NCBI GenBank assembly: GCA_963839955.1
Contig: CAWIXB010000001.1
Coordinates: forward strand, 1,178,001 to 1,242,000
Reading direction: 5' to 3'
Length of the DNA stretch: 64,000 bases
Source of the DNA: CAWIXB01 sp963839955
GTDB taxonomy: Bacteria; Actinomycetota; Actinomycetes; JACCUZ01
The first letter of the stretch is position 1. Each line of letters begins with the position of its first letter. The notes under the pieces were generated by a model. It ran no database searches and was not told the origin of the DNA. It worked only from the letters and a program-made list of their open reading frames with translations. Shown here one piece after another: positions 51,845 through 60,010 of the stretch. A program made the translations under genes and the position numbers.

Positions 51845-52714
51845 TCAGTAGCGGTCGACGGCGGGGGGCTCGGGCGTGTCGAGAACCGCGCCCGCGGTGT
51901 CCTCCCAGGCCTTCACCCAGGAGCCGTCCTTGTAGGACTCCTCGAGCGTGTCGTTGATGAAGGTCCGGAAGTCGTCGTCGCCCTTCTTCAGGCCGATGCC
52001 GTACGGCTCCTCGGTGAAGGGCTCGCCGGCGAGCTTGAACTCGCCCTCGTTCTGGTCGACGAAGCCGGCCAGGATGACGTTGTCGGTGGTCACCGCGGCG
52101 ACCTGGTCGTTGCGCAGCGGCTCGAGACAGTTGCCGTAGGCGTCGGTGAGGCTGAGCTTGACGTCGGGGTAGTTGGTGCGGATGTTCTCGGCCGGCGTCG
52201 AGCCCTCGACGCTGCAGACGGTCTTGCCGGCGAGGTCGTCCGGACCCTTGATGTCGGTGTTGTCCTCCTTGACCATGATCGTCTGGCCGGCCTCGAAGTA
52301 CGGTCCGGCGAAGTCGATGATCTTCTTGCGCTCGTCGTTGATCGTGTACGTCGCAACGACGATGTCGACGCGGCCGTCCTGGATGAACGGCTCACGGTTG
52401 GCCGACACGGTCTCGATCCACTCGATCTTGTCCGCTTCGATGCCGAGCTTGGCCGCGATGATCTTTCCGATCTCCACGTCGAAGCCCTCCGGCTCGCCGC
52501 TCGGCCCCTTGAGGCCGAACAGAGGCTGGTCGAACTTCGTGCCGATGGTGATCTTGCCTGCCTCGTTGAGCTTGGCCATCGTCGACCCGGCCTTGAACTC
52601 GGCCTTGTCCTCAACGTCGGTCGCCGCACCGTCGTCATCGCCGCCGCACGCGGTCAGCGACAGCGACAACACGGCCGCCGCGCAGAGGGCGGTCATCCGT
52701 CGTCGTCTGCTCAT
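51845..52714 (-). CDS. gluB: Glutamate-type ABC transporter substrate-binding lipoprotein GluB
   Basis: The 289-residue protein begins with a lipoprotein signal peptide (LCAAAVLSLSLTACGG, lipobox LTAC) and a cluster-3 binding-protein fold: KITIGTKFDQPLFGLKGPSG, FDVEIGKIIAAKLGI, FIQDGRVDIVVATYTINDER, DFAGPYFEAGQTIMV and EPYGIGLKKGDDD. It delivers an acidic amino acid, probably glutamate, to the GluC/GluD channel. It lies between gluA and gluC in the order known from Corynebacterium. Confidence 0.95.
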   Translation of the reverse strand: MSRRRRMTALCAAAVLSLSLTACGGDDDGAATDVEDKAEFKAGSTMAKLNEAGKITIGTKFDQPLFGLKGPSGEPEGFDVEIGKIIAAKLGIEADKIEWIETVSANREPFIQDGRVDIVVATYTINDERKKIIDFAGPYFEAGQTIMVKEDNTDIKGPDDLAGKTVCSVEGSTPAENIRTNYPDVKLSLTDAYGNCLEPLRNDQVAAVTTDNVILAGFVDQNEGEFKLAGEPFTEEPYGIGLKKGDDDFRTFINDTLEESYKDGSWVKAWEDTAGAVLDTPEPPAVDRY

Positions 52715-52762
52715 CGTCGTCTCCTCTTGTCGGCTGCTCTGGTTTTGTAGGGGTGCTTCATT

Positions 52763-53536
52763 TCAGTGACTGAGAATCTTCGACAGGAAGTCCTTGGCCC
52801 GGTCAGTGCGGGCGGCGCCGAAGAACTGGTCGGGCGTGCCCTCTTCGAGGATGCTCCCACCGTCCATGAAGACAACCCGGTGCGCGGCGCGCCGGGCGAA
52901 GCCCATTTCGTGCGTGACCACGATCATCGTCGTGCCCTCCCGGGCGAGCGTGATCATGACGTCGAGGACCTCGGTGATCATCTCGGGGTCCAGGGCTGAG
53001 GTCGGCTCGTCGAAGAGCATCACCTTCGGCTCCATGGCCAGCGCGCGGGCGATGGCGACCCGCTGCTGCTGGCCACCCGAGAGCTGAGCGGGGTACTTGT
53101 CGGCCTGGTCGCTGACGCCGACCCGCTCGAAGAGCTCGCGAGCTCGAGCCTCGGCCTTCTTCCGGTCGATTCCCCGCACCTTCATCGGTCCGAGGGTCAC
53201 GTTCTGGAGCACCGTCTTGTGCGCGAAGAGGTTGAACGACTGGAAGACCATCCCGATGTCGGACCGCAGCCGAGCCAGTGCCCTGCCCTCCGCGGGCAGT
53301 GGCTGGCCGTCGAAGGTGATGGTGCCCGAGTCGACGGGCTCGAGCCGGTTGATGGTCCGGCAAAGAGTCGACTTTCCGGAGCCGGACGGCCCGATGACGA
53401 CGACGACCTCGCCGTGGCGGATGGTGAGGTCGATGTCGCGCAGCACGTGGAGATCGCCGAAGTGCTTGTTCACCTTGTCCAGGACCACGAGGGGCGAGGT
53501 GTTCTCGGCGCCGCCGTGCGCAGGGGTGGCGGTCAT
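52763..53536 (-). CDS. gluA: Glutamate-type ABC transporter ATP-binding protein GluA
   Basis: The product (about 257 residues) has Walker A GPSGSGKST, Q-loop MVFQSFNLFAH, signature LSGGQQQRVAIARAL, Walker B VMLFDEPTSALDP and switch VVTHEMGFA, the exact pattern of polar amino acid importers. It heads the gluABCD unit. ATG 53536 gives MTATPAHGG and fits a promoter 8 nt upstream; in-frame sequence further up overlaps the divergent miaB promoter region. Confidence 0.95.
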   Translation of the reverse strand: MTATPAHGGAENTSPLVVLDKVNKHFGDLHVLRDIDLTIRHGEVVVVIGPSGSGKSTLCRTINRLEPVDSGTITFDGQPLPAEGRALARLRSDIGMVFQSFNLFAHKTVLQNVTLGPMKVRGIDRKKAEARARELFERVGVSDQADKYPAQLSGGQQQRVAIARALAMEPKVMLFDEPTSALDPEMITEVLDVMITLAREGTTMIVVTHEMGFARRAAHRVVFMDGGSILEEGTPDQFFGAARTDRAKDFLSKILSH

Positions 53537-53544
53537 GGGTCCGC

Positions 53545-53550
53545 AAACTA
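53545..53550 (-). promoter_or_regulatory. -10 element of a leaderless gluA promoter
   Basis: TAGTTT on the reverse strand (53545-53550) ends 8 nt before the gluA ATG at 53536, so transcription should start at or beside the start codon. A weak -35-like GTGACT lies 18 bp upstream. Confidence 0.5.
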
Positions 53551-53670
53551 GCGGTCGCGGCATGACAAAGTCACTCCGCCGTGTCCCAACCGTGACGAAA
53601 TCGCAGGTCAGGGGGGCGAATGTGGTGCACTCCGCCGCGCCCCGAGCCGCCGCCGTACGCTGGCATGGCC

Positions 53671-55143
53671 ATGTCTGCACGCAGCTATGAGGTCCGCACC
53701 TACGGGTGCCAGATGAACGTCCACGACTCCGAGCGGCTCTCCGGCCTGCTCGAGGCCGCTGGCTATTCCCGCGTGGCCGCCGGCGAGGACGCGGACGTGG
53801 TCGTCTTCAACACCTGTGCGGTGCGCGAGAACGCCGACAACCGGCTCTACGGCAACCTCGGCCACCTCGCGCCGGTCAAGGCCCGCAAGCCCGGCATGCA
53901 GGTCGCGGTCGGCGGTTGCCTGGCGCAGAAGGACCGCGGGGAGATCACCAGGCGTGCCCCGTGGGTGGACGTCGTCTTCGGGACGCACAACATCGGCTCG
54001 CTCCCCGTGCTGCTCGAACGGGCCCGGCACAACGAGGAGGCGCAGGTCGAGATCCTCGAGTCGCTCGAGGTGTTCCCGTCGACGCTGCCGACCCGGCGCG
54101 ACTCGCCGTACGCCGCGTTCGTGTCGATCTCGGTCGGCTGCAACAACACCTGCACGTTCTGCATCGTCCCGGCGCTGCGCGGCCGGGAGAAGGACCGCCG
54201 GCCCGGCGATGTGCTCGCCGAGGTCGAGGCACTGGTCGGCGAGGGCGTGCTCGAGGTCACGCTGCTCGGTCAGAACGTCAACTCGTACGGCGCGGAGTTC
54301 GGTGACCGTGCCGCGTTCGGCAAGCTGTTGCGCGCCTGCGGCGCCGTCGAGGGACTGGAACGGGTGCGGTTCACCTCGCCGCACCCCAAGGACTTCACCG
54401 ACGACGTCATCGACGCGATGGCCGAGACGTCGAACGTCATGCACTCGCTGCACATGCCGCTGCAATCGGGCTCCGACCGCATCCTCAAGTCGATGCGCCG
54501 CTCCTACCGGCAGGAGCGCTACCTCGCGATCATCGACCGGGTGCGCTCGGCGATGCCTGACGCGGCCATCACCACCGACATCATCGTCGGCTTCCCCGGC
54601 GAGACCGAGGCCGACTTCGAGGCGACGCTCGACGTGGTGCGCGCGGCGCGGTTCGCGGGGGCGTTCACGTTCCAGTACTCCAAGCGGCCCGGCACCCCTG
54701 CCGCCGACCTCGACGAGCAGGTGCCCAAGACGGTCGTGCAGGAGCGCTACGAGCGGCTGCTCGCGCTGCAGGACGACATGTCGTGGGCGGAGAACAAGCG
54801 CCAGGTCGGCCGGGTCCTCGACGTCCTGGTCGCCGAGGGCGAGGGCCGCAAGGACGGCGCCACGCGTCGCCTGTCGGGTCGTGCTCCCGACAACCGGCTC
54901 GTGCACTTCGCGGTGCCTGAGGGTGTCGTGGCGCCACGCCCCGGCGACATCACGACGGTCGAGGTGACCTACGCCGCTCCGCATCACCTGGTCGCGGACG
55001 GCGCATTCGGGGGCGTCCGGCGCACCCGCGCGGGAGACGCCTGGGCCGAGCGGGCTGGCCGGCCAGCGGCCCCGAGCGGTGTGCTGCTCGGCATGCCCGG
55101 TGTCGGCGCGCCGACCCTCGCGGTTCCCGCGGCAGCGGGTTGA
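53671..55143 (+). CDS. miaB: tRNA-2-methylthio-N6-dimethylallyladenosine synthase
   Basis: The product (about 490 residues) methylthiolates i6A37 of tRNAs, following MiaA, which is encoded at 57170. The N-terminal cluster cysteines are in VRTYGCQMNVHDSE, NTCAVRENA and AVGGCLAQK; the radical SAM motif is CNNTCTFC; the TRAM domain lies near the C-terminus. ATG 53671 gives the normal MSARSYEVRTYGCQMN; ATG 53665 is two codons earlier. A -10-like TACGCT at 53656-53661 implies a very short or absent leader. Confidence 0.96.
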   Translation: MSARSYEVRTYGCQMNVHDSERLSGLLEAAGYSRVAAGEDADVVVFNTCAVRENADNRLYGNLGHLAPVKARKPGMQVAVGGCLAQKDRGEITRRAPWVDVVFGTHNIGSLPVLLERARHNEEAQVEILESLEVFPSTLPTRRDSPYAAFVSISVGCNNTCTFCIVPALRGREKDRRPGDVLAEVEALVGEGVLEVTLLGQNVNSYGAEFGDRAAFGKLLRACGAVEGLERVRFTSPHPKDFTDDVIDAMAETSNVMHSLHMPLQSGSDRILKSMRRSYRQERYLAIIDRVRSAMPDAAITTDIIVGFPGETEADFEATLDVVRAARFAGAFTFQYSKRPGTPAADLDEQVPKTVVQERYERLLALQDDMSWAENKRQVGRVLDVLVAEGEGRKDGATRRLSGRAPDNRLVHFAVPEGVVAPRPGDITTVEVTYAAPHHLVADGAFGGVRRTRAGDAWAERAGRPAAPSGVLLGMPGVGAPTLAVPAAAG

Positions 55144-55643
55144 GACGCAGTCGGGTGGCTGGACTCCTCACGCGGCTCGCGCCGATTGCCCATCGGTTCG
55201 CGCTGCGCGTGTTCGCGGTGACTCCGAATGCCGTCCGGCGGTGGGTCGTGCGTTCCACGACTCCGAACTACGTCGTCGGGGTGGTCGCCGTGCTCCGCCA
55301 CGACCAGGACGTCCTGCTGCTCGACCAGCGCCACGACCCGGCAGACTGGTCCCTGCCCGGTGGACTGCTCAAGCGCGGCGAGACGCCGTACGACGGTCTG
55401 CTGCGTGAGCTGGCCGAGGAGCTCGACCTCGTGGTGGCGCTGCCCGCGCACCCACGCCGCACTCTGGTCTGGCCGGCGGAGCGGCGCGTCGACCTGGTGT
55501 TCGAGGTCCGGGTCGCCGAGCGCCCACCGATCCGCGTCGACGACCGCGAGGTGCGCCGCGCCCAGTGGCGTCCCGTGGACGCCCCCGTCACCAACACGGT
55601 GACCGCGGCACTGCTGAGCGCGGTGCGCACCCCCGACGGCTGA
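55140..55643 (+). CDS. Nudix hydrolase
   Basis: The 167-residue protein carries the Nudix box as GLLKRGETPYDGLLRELAEEL (first half GLLKRGE, second half RELAEEL), with the last Gly replaced by Asp. Nudix enzymes cleave nucleoside diphosphates linked to another moiety; the substrate is unknown. A TTG at 55140 overlaps the miaB stop (TTGA); GTG 55155 is the alternative start. Confidence 0.87.
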   Translation: MRRSRVAGLLTRLAPIAHRFALRVFAVTPNAVRRWVVRSTTPNYVVGVVAVLRHDQDVLLLDQRHDPADWSLPGGLLKRGETPYDGLLRELAEELDLVVALPAHPRRTLVWPAERRVDLVFEVRVAERPPIRVDDREVRRAQWRPVDAPVTNTVTAALLSAVRTPDG

Positions 55644-55649
55644 GACGCA

Positions 55650-56177
55650 TCAGTCGTCGTCGCTGTGGCCGCCGTGGTGGTGGCCGTGGTCGTCATCGCT
55701 GTCGTGGCGGTCGTGGCTGCCGTGGTGGCGGCCATGGTCGTCGTTGCCGTCGTCGTGCCCGCGACCGCGGCCGCGGCCTCTGCGGTCGTCGTCGCCGTCG
55801 TCGTCGCTGCGCGCGGAGGAGCTGGTCGACGGTGAGGCGCTCGGCGCGGGTGACACGTCGTCGTCGTTACCGCCGCCCTGGTCGGCGGTGCCGTCGTCGT
55901 CGCTGCGCGCGGAGGAGCTGGTCGACGGTGAGGCGCTCGGCGCGGGTGACACGTCGTCGTCGTTGCCGCCGCCCTGGTCGGCGGTGCCGTCGTCGTCGCC
56001 CTGGATCGCGGGGCTCGACTCGGAGGTGGGGGTCGTGGTCGGGGAGCTGCTCGAGCCGGGGATGGTGTCCGCCGCGACGGCGCCGGCGCCGGCGACCACG
56101 GCCGTGACGAGCACGAGCTTGGCAACCAGGCTCAGACGCGCCGCCCGGCCCACGGTGTTTCGGATGGTCGATCTCAT
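55650..56177 (-). CDS. Low-complexity Asp/Ser/His-rich protein with tandem 32-residue duplication
   Basis: The 175-residue protein starts MRSTIRNTVGRAARLSLVAK after a GAAGGAG site, has one hydrophobic helix (LVLVTAVVAGAGAVAADTIPG) that serves as signal peptide or anchor, then two consecutive 32-residue units beginning DDDGTADQGGG and ending SSSARS, and a tail with DDDHGHHHGGHSDDD. Secreted or surface location and metal binding by the His/Asp tail are inferences. It is tail-to-tail with the Nudix gene. The forward strand is also open here, but lacks a membrane segment and ribosome binding site. Confidence 0.65.
   Translation of the reverse strand: MRSTIRNTVGRAARLSLVAKLVLVTAVVAGAGAVAADTIPGSSSSPTTTPTSESSPAIQGDDDGTADQGGGNDDDVSPAPSASPSTSSSARSDDDGTADQGGGNDDDVSPAPSASPSTSSSARSDDDGDDDRRGRGRGRGHDDGNDDHGRHHGSHDRHDSDDDHGHHHGGHSDDD
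55799..55990 (-). repeat. Two tandem 96-bp units inside the Asp/Ser/His-rich gene
   Basis: Two adjacent 96-bp units (about 55799-55894 and 55895-55990) are nearly identical at DNA level; I see one synonymous difference (GTTACC versus GTTGCC on the forward strand). Near identity points to a recent duplication and possible copy-number variation. Confidence 0.85.
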
Positions 56178-56308
56178 GACGAGCTCCTTCGGATCGCTGG
56201 CCCGGCTCGCTGCCGGGAACGTCACCATCGCCCTGGCCCGGTTAATCGAGCGCTAAGGAGTCGCTAGGGTCCGCCTCTTCTTTGGTGAAATGGCGGTTTG
56301 CTGAGTCA

Positions 56309-56393
56309 AGCTGCGGAGCTGCGGTCGACTAGGTGCACCGCAGCCCCGCAGCTCGCACGATTGGTGGTCGACATGTGGGGGCGGGTTGCGACC
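56309..56393 (+). repeat. Intergenic repeat, copy 3 of the dispersed family
   Basis: This copy has TGCGGAGCTGCGG at 56312-56324, then GCACCGCAGCCCCGCAGC, and ends TGTGGGGGCGGGTTGCGACC at 56374-56393. These blocks match those at 22008-22020 and 22058-22077 in order and direction. The element can fold, because its first block and the CCGCAGC blocks are complementary. Confidence 0.7.
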
Positions 56394-56422
56394 ACAGTCG
56401 AGCAACGTCAGAGGCGGGACGC

Positions 56423-56428
56423 TAAATT
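56423..56428 (+). promoter_or_regulatory. -10 element of a leaderless promoter
   Basis: TAAATT at 56423-56428 stands out in this GC-rich DNA and ends 8 nt before the GTG at 56437. A leaderless mRNA is expected. The -35 region coincides with the end of the dispersed repeat and has no consensus match. Confidence 0.55.
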
Positions 56429-56436
56429 TCTCACCC

Positions 56437-57153
56437 GTGCTCGTTGCTGCCGCCGTCTGCCCGCATCCGCCGCTCCTCGTGCCCGAGCTGGCGGCCGGGG
56501 CGGCAGCGGAGCTCGACGACCTGCGCGTGGCTTGTGACGAGGCGGTCGCGGGGCTGGCCACGTCGAGCCCCGACCTGCTCGTCGTCGTGGGCGGCGGACC
56601 CGCGACGCGGGAGCACTCCGCAACGGACTGGGGGACGCTCGCGGGCTACGGCGTCCCCGTGCAGGTCGGCGCCGGCGCCGGGCGGGCGACGCTGCCGTTG
56701 TCGATCACGATCGGGCACTGGCTGGTCTCGCGCCAGGACGGCGCGCTGGACCACCTCGCCCGGCTGTCGGTGAGCGTCGACGCCGCGGCCGACCCCGCCG
56801 ACGCCGGGGACCTCGGGAGGTCCCTGGCCGACCGGGCGCCACGCGTGGCGATGCTGGTGCTCGGTGACGGGTCGGCCCGGCGAAGCCTCAAGGGCCCGGG
56901 CTACCTGGATCCCGCCGCCGAGCCCTTCGACGACCTCGTGGTCTCCGCGCTGCGGGACGCCGACCCGGGCGCGCTGCGCGATCTCGAGCCAGGCCTCGCT
57001 GCCGACCTGCTGGTCGCCGGCCGGGCACCCTGGCAGGTGCTGGCCGGGGCGGCGGGTGAGGGCGGACCGTGGGACGGGCTGCTGCGGTGGGCGGGAGCGC
57101 CGTACGGCGTCACCTACGTCGTCGCGAGCTGGACCACGAGGCCGGCGCCGTAA
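56437..57153 (+). CDS. Class III extradiol dioxygenase subunit B-like protein
   Basis: The 238-residue protein VLVAAAVCPHPPLLVPELAAG ... (initial GTG read as Met) resembles the LigB-like family members located between miaB and miaA in actinobacteria. CPHPPLLVPE carries a possible metal-ligand His; SITIGHWLV and VLGDGSARRSLKGPGYLDP are other conserved parts. True ring-cleaving activity is doubtful, since the rest of the His/Glu metal set is not obvious. The gene ends 16 nt before miaA. Confidence 0.78.
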   Translation: MLVAAAVCPHPPLLVPELAAGAAAELDDLRVACDEAVAGLATSSPDLLVVVGGGPATREHSATDWGTLAGYGVPVQVGAGAGRATLPLSITIGHWLVSRQDGALDHLARLSVSVDAAADPADAGDLGRSLADRAPRVAMLVLGDGSARRSLKGPGYLDPAAEPFDDLVVSALRDADPGALRDLEPGLAADLLVAGRAPWQVLAGAAGEGGPWDGLLRWAGAPYGVTYVVASWTTRPAP

Positions 57154-57169
57154 GGAAGACTTCGGACTC

Positions 57170-58105
57170 GTGCAGATCTCCGCGCCGCCGGTCGTGGCCG
57201 TCGTCGGCCCGACCGCGGTGGGCAAGAGCGACCTCGCGGTCGAGCTCGCTCTGCGCATCGACGGTGAGGTCGTCAACGCCGACTCGATGCAGCTCTACCG
57301 CGGCATGGACGTCGGCACCGCGAAGCTGAGCGAGACCGAGCGTCGAGGCGTGCCCCATCACCTGCTCGACGTCTGGGACGTGCGCGAGCCCGCCGACGTC
57401 GCGACGTACCAGCGCATGGCGAGAGACGTCTTCGCCTACCTCGCCGCGCGCGGCCGCCCGGCCGTGCTGGTGGGCGGGTCGGGGCTCTACGTGCGGGCAG
57501 CGCTCGACGACCTCGACTTTCCCGGCACCGACCCCGCCGTGCGCGCGCGGCTGGAGGACGAGCTCGCGGCGCAGGGCGCCGACGCTCTGCATGCCCGCCT
57601 CGCCGGGCGCGACCCGGTGGCGGCCGCCACGATCCCGGCGAGCAACGCCCGCCGGCTGGTCCGGGCACTCGAGGTCGTCGAGCTCACCGGCCGGCCGTTC
57701 GTCGCCTCGCTGCCCGAGTACCGCTACGCGGTGCCTGCGGTGCAGTTCGGGCTCGCCGCCCCGCGCCCCGACCTGGACGCGCGCGTTGCCGACCGGGTCG
57801 ACGCGATGTGGGCGGCTGGGCTGGTGGCCGAGGTCGCCGACCTGGACCGCGGCGGCCTGCGCTCCGGACGGACGGCGTCGCGGGGGCTCGGCTACGCGCA
57901 GGTGCTGCGCCACCTCGCCGGCGAGTGGACCGAGGAGCAGGCGCGCGCCGAGACGGTGCGGGCGACCCGGCGCTTCGCCCGCCGCCAGGAGTCGTGGTTC
58001 CGCCGCGACCCCCGGGTCCGCTGGCTGAGCGCGACCGTGGTCGACGGTGGCACGCCGGCGCTGCTCACCGAGGTGCTCGCCGCGTTGGGCAGTCCTCCGA
58101 CTTGA
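57170..58105 (+). CDS. miaA: tRNA dimethylallyltransferase
   Basis: The 311-residue enzyme adds a dimethylallyl group to A37 of UNN-reading tRNAs, making the substrate for MiaB. The P-loop GPTAVGKSDLAVELA, DSMQLYRGMDVGTAK, VPHHLLDVWD, VGGSGLYVRA and the C-terminal RGLGYAQVLRHLAG and TRRFARRQESWFRRD are all present. Start GTG 57170 follows AAGGAAG at a rather long distance. Confidence 0.96.
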   Translation: MQISAPPVVAVVGPTAVGKSDLAVELALRIDGEVVNADSMQLYRGMDVGTAKLSETERRGVPHHLLDVWDVREPADVATYQRMARDVFAYLAARGRPAVLVGGSGLYVRAALDDLDFPGTDPAVRARLEDELAAQGADALHARLAGRDPVAAATIPASNARRLVRALEVVELTGRPFVASLPEYRYAVPAVQFGLAAPRPDLDARVADRVDAMWAAGLVAEVADLDRGGLRSGRTASRGLGYAQVLRHLAGEWTEEQARAETVRATRRFARRQESWFRRDPRVRWLSATVVDGGTPALLTEVLAALGSPPT

Positions 58106-58177
58106 GGAGGCCGGCGTGAGGTAGGAATGTCCGGGTAGGTCAATCGTCTGACGCTGGGCCAACCCGGAGGTTTCACG

Positions 58178-60010
58178 ATGATGCGGCGACGTCCCACCCT
58201 CCTTCGCACCGCTCTCGGCGCCCTGGCGGCGCTGGCGTTGATCGCTCCGGTGGCGACGCCGGCCGACGCCAAGCCGAAACCACCAAAGCCGCCCGCCGGG
58301 GCCAAGACCCCCACCGCGGTGGGCAGCGGCGGTGCCGTCTCGTCGGTCGACGCGGACGCCACCCGGGTGGGCCTCGACGTGCTGCGCAAGGGCGGCAACG
58401 CGGTCGACGCGGCGGTGGCCACGGCTGCCACGCTGGGCGTGACCGAGCCCTACTCCGCGGGCATCGGTGGCGGCGGCTACTTCGTCTTCTACCAGGCCGA
58501 CAGCGGCCAGGTGCGCACCATCGACGGTCGCGAGACCGCGCCGCAGCGGATGGGCCCGACCGCGTTCGTGGACCCGGCGACCGGCCAGCCGATGCCCTTC
58601 AGCGACGCGGTCACCAGCGGCCTCTCCGTCGGCGTGCCCGGCACGCCGGCGACCTGGGACGAGGCCCTCGACCGGTGGGGCACGCTGTCCCTGCGTGCCG
58701 CGCTGCGCGGCGCCACCGACGTCGCGCACAAGGGATTCGTCGTCGACAAGACGTTCTTCGACCAGACCGACGCCAACAAGGCGCGCTTCGCCGACTTCAC
58801 CTCGACGAGCAAGCTCTTCCTGCCCGGCGGAGCGCCCCCGGCGGTGGGGTCCACCTTCAAGAACCGCGACCTGGCCGGCACCTACAAGCGGCTCGGCAAG
58901 GACGGCGTCGACTGGCTCTACCAAGGCCGCCTGGGTGACGAGGTCGTCGACACGGTCAAGAGCCCGCCACAGACACCGGGTTCGACGCGCAACGTGCGTC
59001 CCGGGCTGATGGAGACGGGCGACCTGGCGGCCTACGAGGAGCTGCGCCGGCCGCCCACCCGGGTCGGCTATCGCGGGCTCGACGTCTACGGCATGGCCCC
59101 GTCGTCGAGCGGCGGGTCGACGGTGGGGGAGGCGCTCAACATCCTGGAGAACGCCGACCTCGGGTCGATGTCGCGCACCCAGGCCATGCACCACTACCTC
59201 GAGGCGAGTGCGTTGGCGTTCGCCGACCGTGGCAGGTACGTCGGCGACCCGGCGTACGTCGACGTGCCGCTCCAGCAGCTGCTCTCGGACGGCTTCGCGG
59301 GCGAGCGGTTCTGCCAGATCGACCCTGCCCACGCGTTGGTCAAGCCGGTCCCGCCGGGTTCCCCCGACGGCAGCTACAGCGGCTGCGGCGCCGGCCCGGC
59401 CGCCGCCACCGGGAGTGACCGGGAAGGGCTGTCGACCACCCACCTGACGACCGCCGACAAATGGGGCAACGTCGTCTCCTACACGCTGACCATCGAGCAG
59501 ACCGGAGGCAGCGGCATCGTGGTGCCCGGTCGTGGCTTCCTGCTCAACAACGAGCTGACCGACTTCAACTTCGTGCCCACCATCGCTAACGACCCCAACC
59601 TGCCCGCACCCGGGAAGCGGCCCCGCTCGTCGATGTCGCCGACGATCGTGCTCGACGGCGGCGAGCCGGTGCTCGCCGTGGGATCTCCGGGCGGTTCGAC
59701 CATCATCACCACGGTCTTGCAGATCCTCGTCGACCGTCTCGACCGCGGCATGACCCTGCCCGAGGCCGTCGCCGACCCTCGCGCGAGCCAGCGCAACACT
59801 GCTGCCGTGCAAGCGGAGCCGGCCTTCGAGCGCGCCGGCTTGGCCGCGCTGGGGCACTCGTTCGTCGATCCGCCCGCGCCGGGTGAGATCGGCGCGGCCG
59901 CGGCCATCGAGCTGCTCGACGACGGCAGGTTCCTCGCCGCGGCGGAGCCGACCCGCCGTGGCGGCGGGAGCGCAGGCGTGGTGCGACCGGCACGTACGAT
60001 CAACGAGTGA
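58178..60010 (+). CDS. ggt: Gamma-glutamyltransferase (secreted)
   Basis: The 610-residue protein has a Sec signal peptide (RTALGALAALALIAPVATPADA), the large-subunit signature GIGGGGYFVFY and RETAPQRM, and the autoprocessing site with the nucleophilic Thr in GLSTTHLTTADKWGNVVSYT (TTHLT). SMSPTIVLDGGEPVLAVGSPGG holds the oxyanion Gly-Gly pair. It hydrolyses or transfers gamma-glutamyl groups of glutathione-like or poly-glutamyl peptides outside the cell. Insertion between miaA and dapF departs from the common order. ATG 58178 follows GGAGG. Confidence 0.94.
   Translation: MMRRRPTLLRTALGALAALALIAPVATPADAKPKPPKPPAGAKTPTAVGSGGAVSSVDADATRVGLDVLRKGGNAVDAAVATAATLGVTEPYSAGIGGGGYFVFYQADSGQVRTIDGRETAPQRMGPTAFVDPATGQPMPFSDAVTSGLSVGVPGTPATWDEALDRWGTLSLRAALRGATDVAHKGFVVDKTFFDQTDANKARFADFTSTSKLFLPGGAPPAVGSTFKNRDLAGTYKRLGKDGVDWLYQGRLGDEVVDTVKSPPQTPGSTRNVRPGLMETGDLAAYEELRRPPTRVGYRGLDVYGMAPSSSGGSTVGEALNILENADLGSMSRTQAMHHYLEASALAFADRGRYVGDPAYVDVPLQQLLSDGFAGERFCQIDPAHALVKPVPPGSPDGSYSGCGAGPAAATGSDREGLSTTHLTTADKWGNVVSYTLTIEQTGGSGIVVPGRGFLLNNELTDFNFVPTIANDPNLPAPGKRPRSSMSPTIVLDGGEPVLAVGSPGGSTIITTVLQILVDRLDRGMTLPEAVADPRASQRNTAAVQAEPAFERAGLAALGHSFVDPPAPGEIGAAAAIELLDDGRFLAAAEPTRRGGGSAGVVRPARTINE

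Larger units (their letters stand above)
56178..56436 (+). other. Intergenic region (259 bp) with dispersed repeat and promoters
   Basis: No gene is supported. The left part is the upstream region of the reverse-strand Asp/His-rich gene. The middle, 56309-56393, is a copy of the dispersed repeat also present at 22.0 kb. The right end holds the -10 of a leaderless promoter for the next gene. Confidence 0.6.

Noticed and set aside
55744..56256. Forward-strand 170-codon Ser-rich frame over the Asp/His-rich gene
   Set aside because: The reverse strand has a signal/anchor helix right after a GAAGGAG site and a clean repeat structure; the forward frame has neither.
57110..59857. 915-codon open frame antisense to miaA and ggt
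   Set aside because: Spans two well-supported genes in the opposite direction and has the low-complexity composition of shadow frames.
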